Source: Pararhizobium_B sp051960215 (GTDB lineage: Bacteria; Pseudomonadota; Alphaproteobacteria; Rhizobiales; Rhizobiaceae). Taken from it: DNA of 11,255 nucleotides. The DNA is taken from positions 1-11,255 of the forward strand of contig JBQCEN010000256.1 in NCBI GenBank assembly GCA_051960215.1. The letters run 5' to 3'. The notes beneath the pieces were generated by a model. That model was not told the origin of the DNA, made no database searches, and saw only the letters and a list, made by a program, of their open reading frames with translations. The translations under genes were made by a program, and so were the position numbers. How positions within the stretch are numbered: position 1 is the first letter of the stretch; every line of letters begins with the position of its first letter. Shown here in pieces: positions 6,939-11,255 of this stretch.

Positions 6939-8561
6939 ATGCGGTTTGGTGACGTTTCGGTGGCGGATGCAGAAGGCGCGATCCTCGCCCATTCGCTGAA
7001 GCAGGGCGCGCTGCGCTTGAAGAAGGGCCGCGTGCTCGCCGCCGCCGATATCGCGGCGCTACAGGCGGCGGGGGTCGATGCGGTGATCGCGGCCGTCCTC
7101 GACGAAGGCGACGTGCCGGAGGACATCGCAGCCGGCAGGCTCGCCTCGGCCATGGCGCTTTCGGGCATCTCGGCCGCACCGGCCGCGACGGGCCGCGCCA
7201 ATCTCCATGCCGCGCATAACGGTCTCTTCCGCGCCGACCGCGCGCTCGTCGACCGGCTGAACGCCATCGACCCGGCGATCACCTTCGCCTGCCTCGCCGA
7301 CCACACGCAGGTCGAGAAGGGCGCGATGGTCGCGACGATCAAGATCATCCCGCTCGCAGTTCCGGGCGCGGCGCTGGATGCGGCGATGAAGGCGGTCGCG
7401 GCGCCCGGGCTGATCGCGGTCAAGCCGTTCCTCCCGCGGCGCACGGCGCTGATCGCGACACGGCTTCCGAGCCTCAAGGAAAGCGTGATGGACAAGACGG
7501 CGGCGCTGCTCGCCGATCGGCTGGCGCCCTCCGGCAGCCACCTGACGGGCGAGGCGCGTGTCGAGCATCGGGCGGAGACCGTAGCGGAAGCGCTGAAGGC
7601 GCGCGCCGGCAACAACGATCTCGTCGTCCTCTTCGGGGCGTCGGCCGTCGTCGACGCGGACGACGTCATCCCGGCGGCGATCCGCCTTGCGGGCGGGACG
7701 GTCGAGCAGGTGGGCATGCCGGTCGATCCGGGAAACCTGCTCGTCCTCGGCCGGATCGGAGATGTGCCGGTCATCGGCGCGCCCGGCTGCGCCCGCAGCC
7801 CCAAGGAGAACGGCTTCGACTGGGTGCTTGCCCGCGTGCTCGCCGGGGAGGAGCCGACGCGTCGCGAGATTTCAGGAATGGGCGTTGGCGGCCTGCTGAT
7901 GGAAATCCCGAGCCGGCCGCAGCCACGCGAGGCGCGCGCTGCGAAGCGCGGGAGCGAGGCGACGGTCGAGGTCGTGCTGCTCGCCGCCGGCCGCGCCAGC
8001 CGGATGGGAGAGGCGGCCGGCCACAAGCTGCTTGCCCGCTTCGACGGAGAGCCGCTCGTCCGCAGGCTCGCGCGGGAGGCGCTCGCTTCGAAAGCCGCGG
8101 CGGTCCACGTCGTCACCGGCTATCGCGGCGGGGATATCGCCGGGGCGCTCGCCGGGATGCCCGTCGATCGCGTCGACAATCCCGCCTTCGCGTCCGGCAT
8201 GGCGTCGTCGCTCGCGGCGGGCATCGCCGCCGTGTCGCCCGCAGCGGCCGGCGCGCTCATCCTGCTTGGAGACATGCCGGGCCTCGGCCATGAGGCACTG
8301 GACCGGCTGATCGCGACCTTCCGCGACACCGGCGGACGGGCGATCGTGCGCGGCTCGCACGACGGAAAGCGCGGTAACCCGGTGATCCTGCCGCGGGCCG
8401 CGTTCGCGGCCGCACGCGCGCTTTCGGGTGACGTCGGAGCGCGCCCGATCGTCGAGTCGGGCGATTTCGAGGTGGTCGATATCGATCTTGGGGAAGCGGC
8501 GCATCTCGATGTCGATACGCCCGAGGCGGTGCTTGCCGCGGGCGGTCTTCTCGAGCGCTGA
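6939..8561 (+). CDS. Fusion: MoeA-like molybdopterin-binding domain plus MocA-like nucleotidyltransferase
   Basis: This 540-residue two-domain protein probably tailors the molybdenum cofactor. Residues 1-330 resemble MoeA-type molybdopterin-binding proteins: an N-terminal part (MRFGDVSVADAEGAILAHSL; LKKGRVLAAADIAALQAAG) and a MoCF-binding fold (TALIATRLPSLKES; VVLFGASAVVDADDVIPAAI; PVIGAPGCARSPKENGFDWVLARVLAG). Residues 343-540 form a MobA/MocA-type nucleotidyltransferase: VVLLAAGRASRMG (345-357), ILLGDMPGLG (441-450), KRGNPVILP (477-485), SGDVGARPI (496-504) and DVDTPEA (524-530). In MocA this domain joins CTP to Mo-molybdopterin to give MCD, the cofactor form used by xanthine and CO dehydrogenases. 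The start is ATG 6939, 4 bases after the XdhC stop. Such fusions are sometimes labelled as erythritol kinase or glycosyltransferase, which I think is wrong. Catalysis by the MoeA-like half is not shown. Confidence 0.88.
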   Translation: MRFGDVSVADAEGAILAHSLKQGALRLKKGRVLAAADIAALQAAGVDAVIAAVLDEGDVPEDIAAGRLASAMALSGISAAPAATGRANLHAAHNGLFRADRALVDRLNAIDPAITFACLADHTQVEKGAMVATIKIIPLAVPGAALDAAMKAVAAPGLIAVKPFLPRRTALIATRLPSLKESVMDKTAALLADRLAPSGSHLTGEARVEHRAETVAEALKARAGNNDLVVLFGASAVVDADDVIPAAIRLAGGTVEQVGMPVDPGNLLVLGRIGDVPVIGAPGCARSPKENGFDWVLARVLAGEEPTRREISGMGVGGLLMEIPSRPQPREARAAKRGSEATVEVVLLAAGRASRMGEAAGHKLLARFDGEPLVRRLAREALASKAAAVHVVTGYRGGDIAGALAGMPVDRVDNPAFASGMASSLAAGIAAVSPAAAGALILLGDMPGLGHEALDRLIATFRDTGGRAIVRGSHDGKRGNPVILPRAAFAAARALSGDVGARPIVESGDFEVVDIDLGEAAHLDVDTPEAVLAAGGLLER

Positions 8562-8582
8562 GGCCTTCTTCAGAAGATCGAA

Positions 8583-8607
8583 CTCGCCCCATCGTGGCAG
8601 GGGCGAG
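8583..8607. terminator. Hairpin between convergent genes, probable bidirectional terminator
   Basis: CTCGCCCC (8583-8590) and GGGGCGAG (8600-8607) form an 8-bp G+C-rich stem with a 9-base loop. Flanking GCCTT (8563-8567) and AAGGC (8608-8612) could add an outer helix. It sits in the 57-base gap between the stop codons of the MoeA/MocA fusion (plus) and rhlE (minus), where a shared terminator is expected. The downstream sequence is pyrimidine-rich (CTTCTCTTC on plus, TTCGATCTTCT on minus) but has no proper T-run, so efficiency is uncertain. Confidence 0.55.
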
Positions 8608-8618
8608 AAGGCTTCTCT

Positions 8619-10085
<1,467 letters not shown>

Positions 10086-10087
10086 AG

Positions 10088-10101
10088 GGAATTATGATTC
10101 C
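10088..10101 (-). other. Hairpin directly upstream of the rhlE TTG start
   Basis: GGAAT (10088-10092) and ATTCC (10097-10101) make a 5-bp stem with a 4-base loop that ends only 2 bases before the TTG start codon, where a ribosome-binding site would normally stand. It is A+T-rich and so would melt easily. It could tune translation of the helicase by temperature or by the protein itself, but no such mechanism is shown. Confidence 0.35.
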
Positions 10102-10131
10102 GTATCAGATCAGAAGATCGCGGTGGATGCG

Positions 10132-10146
10132 CGGACGCTTCGTCCG
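10132..10146 (-). other. Hairpin in the predicted rhlE 5' leader
   Basis: CGGACG (10132-10137) and CGTCCG (10141-10146) form a 6-bp G+C-rich stem closing a 3-base loop. If transcription starts near 10156, this hairpin lies about 10 bases into the rhlE transcript. A stable 5' stem of this kind can protect mRNA from decay; that role is inferred from position only. Confidence 0.35.
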
Positions 10147-10162
10147 GGCTCATATGCCGGCG

Positions 10163-10191
10163 GACATAGTGCGTGGCCGAAATCAAGTCAA
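10163..10191 (-). promoter_or_regulatory. Sigma-70-type promoter for rhlE
   Basis: On the minus strand, TTGACT (10191-10186) is a 5-of-6 match to the -35 consensus and is followed after exactly 17 bases by TATGTC (10168-10163), a fair -10 element. Transcription would start near 10156, giving a leader of about 70 bases before the TTG start. This is the best promoter-like sequence in the window and faces the helicase gene. Confidence 0.6.
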
Positions 10192-10222
10192 GCAAAGCCG
10201 CAGATATGCCCTGCGATCCGGC

Positions 10223-10269
10223 AAAAAAAAGGCGTTTCTGCGGGAATTGAATCCGCGACGCGCCTTTTT
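10223..10269. terminator. A-run / stem / T-run hairpin in the divergent spacer (terminator or attenuator)
   Basis: AAAAAGGCG (10226-10234) pairs with CGCCTTTTT (10261-10269). A second inner stem, GCGG (10240-10243) with CCGC (10253-10256), lies in the loop. The outer stem ends in T-runs on both strands (five Ts on plus, eight on minus), the classic form of a two-way intrinsic terminator. Its place is odd: it stands between the rhlE promoter and the start of the SnoaL-like gene, with no coding sequence ending here. It may end a small untranslated RNA, attenuate the SnoaL-like gene, or insulate the two divergent units. Confidence 0.5.
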
Positions 10270-10281
10270 GAGGTTGCTTTT

Positions 10282-10305
10282 GCGGACGCACTTGCATAGG
10301 TCCGC
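10282..10305 (+). other. Inverted repeat upstream of the SnoaL-like gene
   Basis: GCGGAC (10282-10287) and GTCCGC (10300-10305) form a 6-bp stem with a 12-base loop, 25 bases before the ATG at 10331 and directly after the terminator-like hairpin. An A-run (10311-10316) follows. With the preceding hairpin it could make a structured leader, or it could be an operator. There is no direct evidence for either. Confidence 0.3.
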
Positions 10306-10330
10306 CCCGGAAAAAACAGGGAAGCAGACC

Positions 10331-10750
10331 ATGGATGCAACTGCAACGGACCCCAGCTTCGGCGAGGCCGTCACGAGGCTCCGTGAGGCGATGAGCAAGC
10401 TCGTCACGGGGGACGACAGCGCCATCAAGGCTCTCTATTCTCACGGAGAGGACGTCACCGGATTCAATGGTTTCGGCAGCTACGAGAAGGGCTTCAAGGA
10501 CGTCGCGAAGCGCTGGGAATGGGCGGCCAAGCAGTTCGAGGGCGGCTGGGCGACCTACGAGAACCTTTCCTCCTATGTCAGCGGAGACCTCGGCTTCACC
10601 GTCGATGTCGAGACGCTGCATCTTGCCATGAACGGACGAATCGACACGGTCGACCGGACGAACCGAGTGACCCACGTTTTCCGGCGCGAGGACGGCGAAT
10701 GGCGCCTCATCCATCGCCATGCCAACCGGCTCGAGAAGAAGCCCGCCTGA
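10331..10750 (+). CDS. SnoaL/NTF2-like fold protein, function unknown
   Basis: This 139-residue protein of the SnoaL-like / NTF2 superfamily has a small cone-shaped fold used by many unrelated enzymes and binding proteins. The pattern is characteristic: an N-terminal helix with a small-residue stretch (REAMSKLVTGD), YSHGEDVTGFNGFGSYEKGFKDVAKRW, then beta strands FTVDVETLH and, at the end, NRVTHVFRREDGEWRLIHRHANR, the final strand pair shared with the DUF4440/SnoaL_3 group. There is no signal peptide. ATG 10331 follows AGGGAAG at a spacing of 6 bases. The frame remains open upstream to 10076, but that stretch covers the hairpins and rhlE promoter, so the short form is preferred. It converges with the M23 gene, with 12 bases between stop codons. 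Substrate and role cannot be inferred. Confidence 0.85.
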   Translation: MDATATDPSFGEAVTRLREAMSKLVTGDDSAIKALYSHGEDVTGFNGFGSYEKGFKDVAKRWEWAAKQFEGGWATYENLSSYVSGDLGFTVDVETLHLAMNGRIDTVDRTNRVTHVFRREDGEWRLIHRHANRLEKKPA

Positions 10751-10762
10751 TCCCCGGCGGCG

Positions 10763-11255
10763 TCAGCCACGCATCAGAATATTGAGCTTGAGCCCGTCGT
10801 TCAGGAAGCGCGACGGGTCGACGGGCTCGTCGTCGAGACGGACCTCGTAGTGGAGGTGCGGACCGGTCGAGCGGCCGGTGCTGCCCGAGCGGCCGACGAC
10901 GTCGCCATAGGCCACATGGTCGCCGGCGCGCACGAGCAGCCGCGACAAATGGCCGTAGCGGGTCGCGACGCCGTTGCCGTGGTCGACCTCGACCATGTTG
11001 CCTTAGCCGCTCACCCAGCCGGCCTTCGTCACGGTGCCGGCGCCGGTCGCATGGACGGCGCTGCCGACATCCGCGCGGAAGTCGATTCCCGGGTGGAAGG
11101 CCGCTTCGCCGAGGAAGGGCTCGCAGCGCGCGCCGAACGGGCTCGTCATGACGTCGCCCCTGAGCGGCTGCCCGACGGGCAGCGAGCGGGCGAGGCGCCG
11201 GACGCTCTCCAGCCGGTCGAGCGCCTTGTCGAGGCGGCTGAGCGAGAGATCGAAC
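10763..11255 (-). pseudogene. M23-family metallopeptidase, interrupted by an in-frame TAA; 5' part outside window
   Basis: The minus frame entering at 11254 reads SPFGARCEPF and FHPGIDFRADVGSAVHATGAGTV, then KAGWVSG, a TAA at 11005-11003, and GNMVEVDHGNGVATRYGHLS, GSTGRSTGPHLHYEVRLDD and an ending at LNILMRG. These are the two halves of a zinc-dependent M23 (LytM-like) peptidoglycan hydrolase domain. HPGID carries two metal ligands; RYGH and HLHYE supply the rest. Family members read VSGYGNMVEVDHG here, so the stop replaces a tyrosine codon: TAC or TAT became TAA by one base, and the frame is otherwise unbroken. The stop separates the zinc ligands, so neither product alone could be active. 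The flanking sequence shows no further decay, which suggests a recent mutation, a sequencing error or, less likely, readthrough. The first half of the protein lies beyond the window. Confidence 0.85.

Noticed and set aside
6797..8116. A 439-codon minus-strand frame opposite the MoeA/MocA fusion
   Set aside because: It is Ser/Ala/Arg-rich low-complexity sequence without motifs; a shadow of the real gene on the plus strand.
10240..10256. On the minus strand, GCGGATTCAATTCCCGC resembles a tRNA T-arm (loop TTCAATT)
   Set aside because: The G53-C61 closing pair is missing and there is no anticodon arm, D-arm or matching acceptor strand nearby. It is better explained as the inner part of the terminator-like hairpin.

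Overview
The window is high-G+C DNA with codon use dominated by G or C in third position, and its gene content and protein sequences point to an alphaproteobacterium of the order Hyphomicrobiales (rhizobial relatives). The main clues are an rpe / small membrane protein / purB cluster, a DEAD-box helicase whose C-terminus ends in FGEDIPAFMMIGAKG as rhizobial RhlE proteins do, and a set of molybdenum-hydroxylase maturation genes. I found no transposase, integrase, phage gene, CRISPR array, rRNA gene or complete tRNA gene.

Layout. On the minus strand, reading from about 2.9 kb back to position 1, lie an orphan periplasmic substrate-binding protein (1781-2878), ribulose-phosphate 3-epimerase rpe (1012-1689), a small multi-pass membrane protein (507-992) and the first 145 codons of adenylosuccinate lyase purB (1-437, cut by the window edge). 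A divergent intergenic region (2879-3107) separates these from a plus-strand run of six closely spaced genes: a flavin-reductase-like protein (3108-3602), a MoxR/CoxD-type AAA+ ATPase (3650-4585), a CoxE-type von Willebrand A protein (4589-5845), an XdhC/CoxI N-domain protein (5883-6224), an XdhC Rossmann-domain protein (6224-6934) and a MoeA-like / MocA-like fusion protein (6939-8561). A hairpin at 8583-8607 lies between this run and the convergent rhlE helicase (8619-10085, minus). rhlE has a good sigma-70-type promoter at 10163-10191. Beyond a structured divergent spacer come a SnoaL/NTF2-like protein (10331-10750, plus) and a convergent M23 metallopeptidase (10763-11255, minus). The peptidase is cut by the window edge and broken by an in-frame TAA.

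How the genes fit together. The five genes from 3650 to 8561 look like one translationally coupled maturation operon. It provides an AAA+/VWA pair (in the CO dehydrogenase system, CoxD and CoxE help build the active-site metal cluster), two XdhC-type proteins (cofactor handling and insertion) and a molybdopterin-binding / cytidylyltransferase fusion (cofactor tailoring). The structural subunits of a molybdenum hydroxylase (large, medium and small; coxL/M/S or xdhAB type) are not in the window, so the client enzyme must be encoded elsewhere. The most unusual observations are the nonsense codon that splits the two zinc-site halves of the M23 peptidase, this maturation cluster without its client, the MoeA-MocA fusion, and a terminator-like hairpin placed between two divergent genes.
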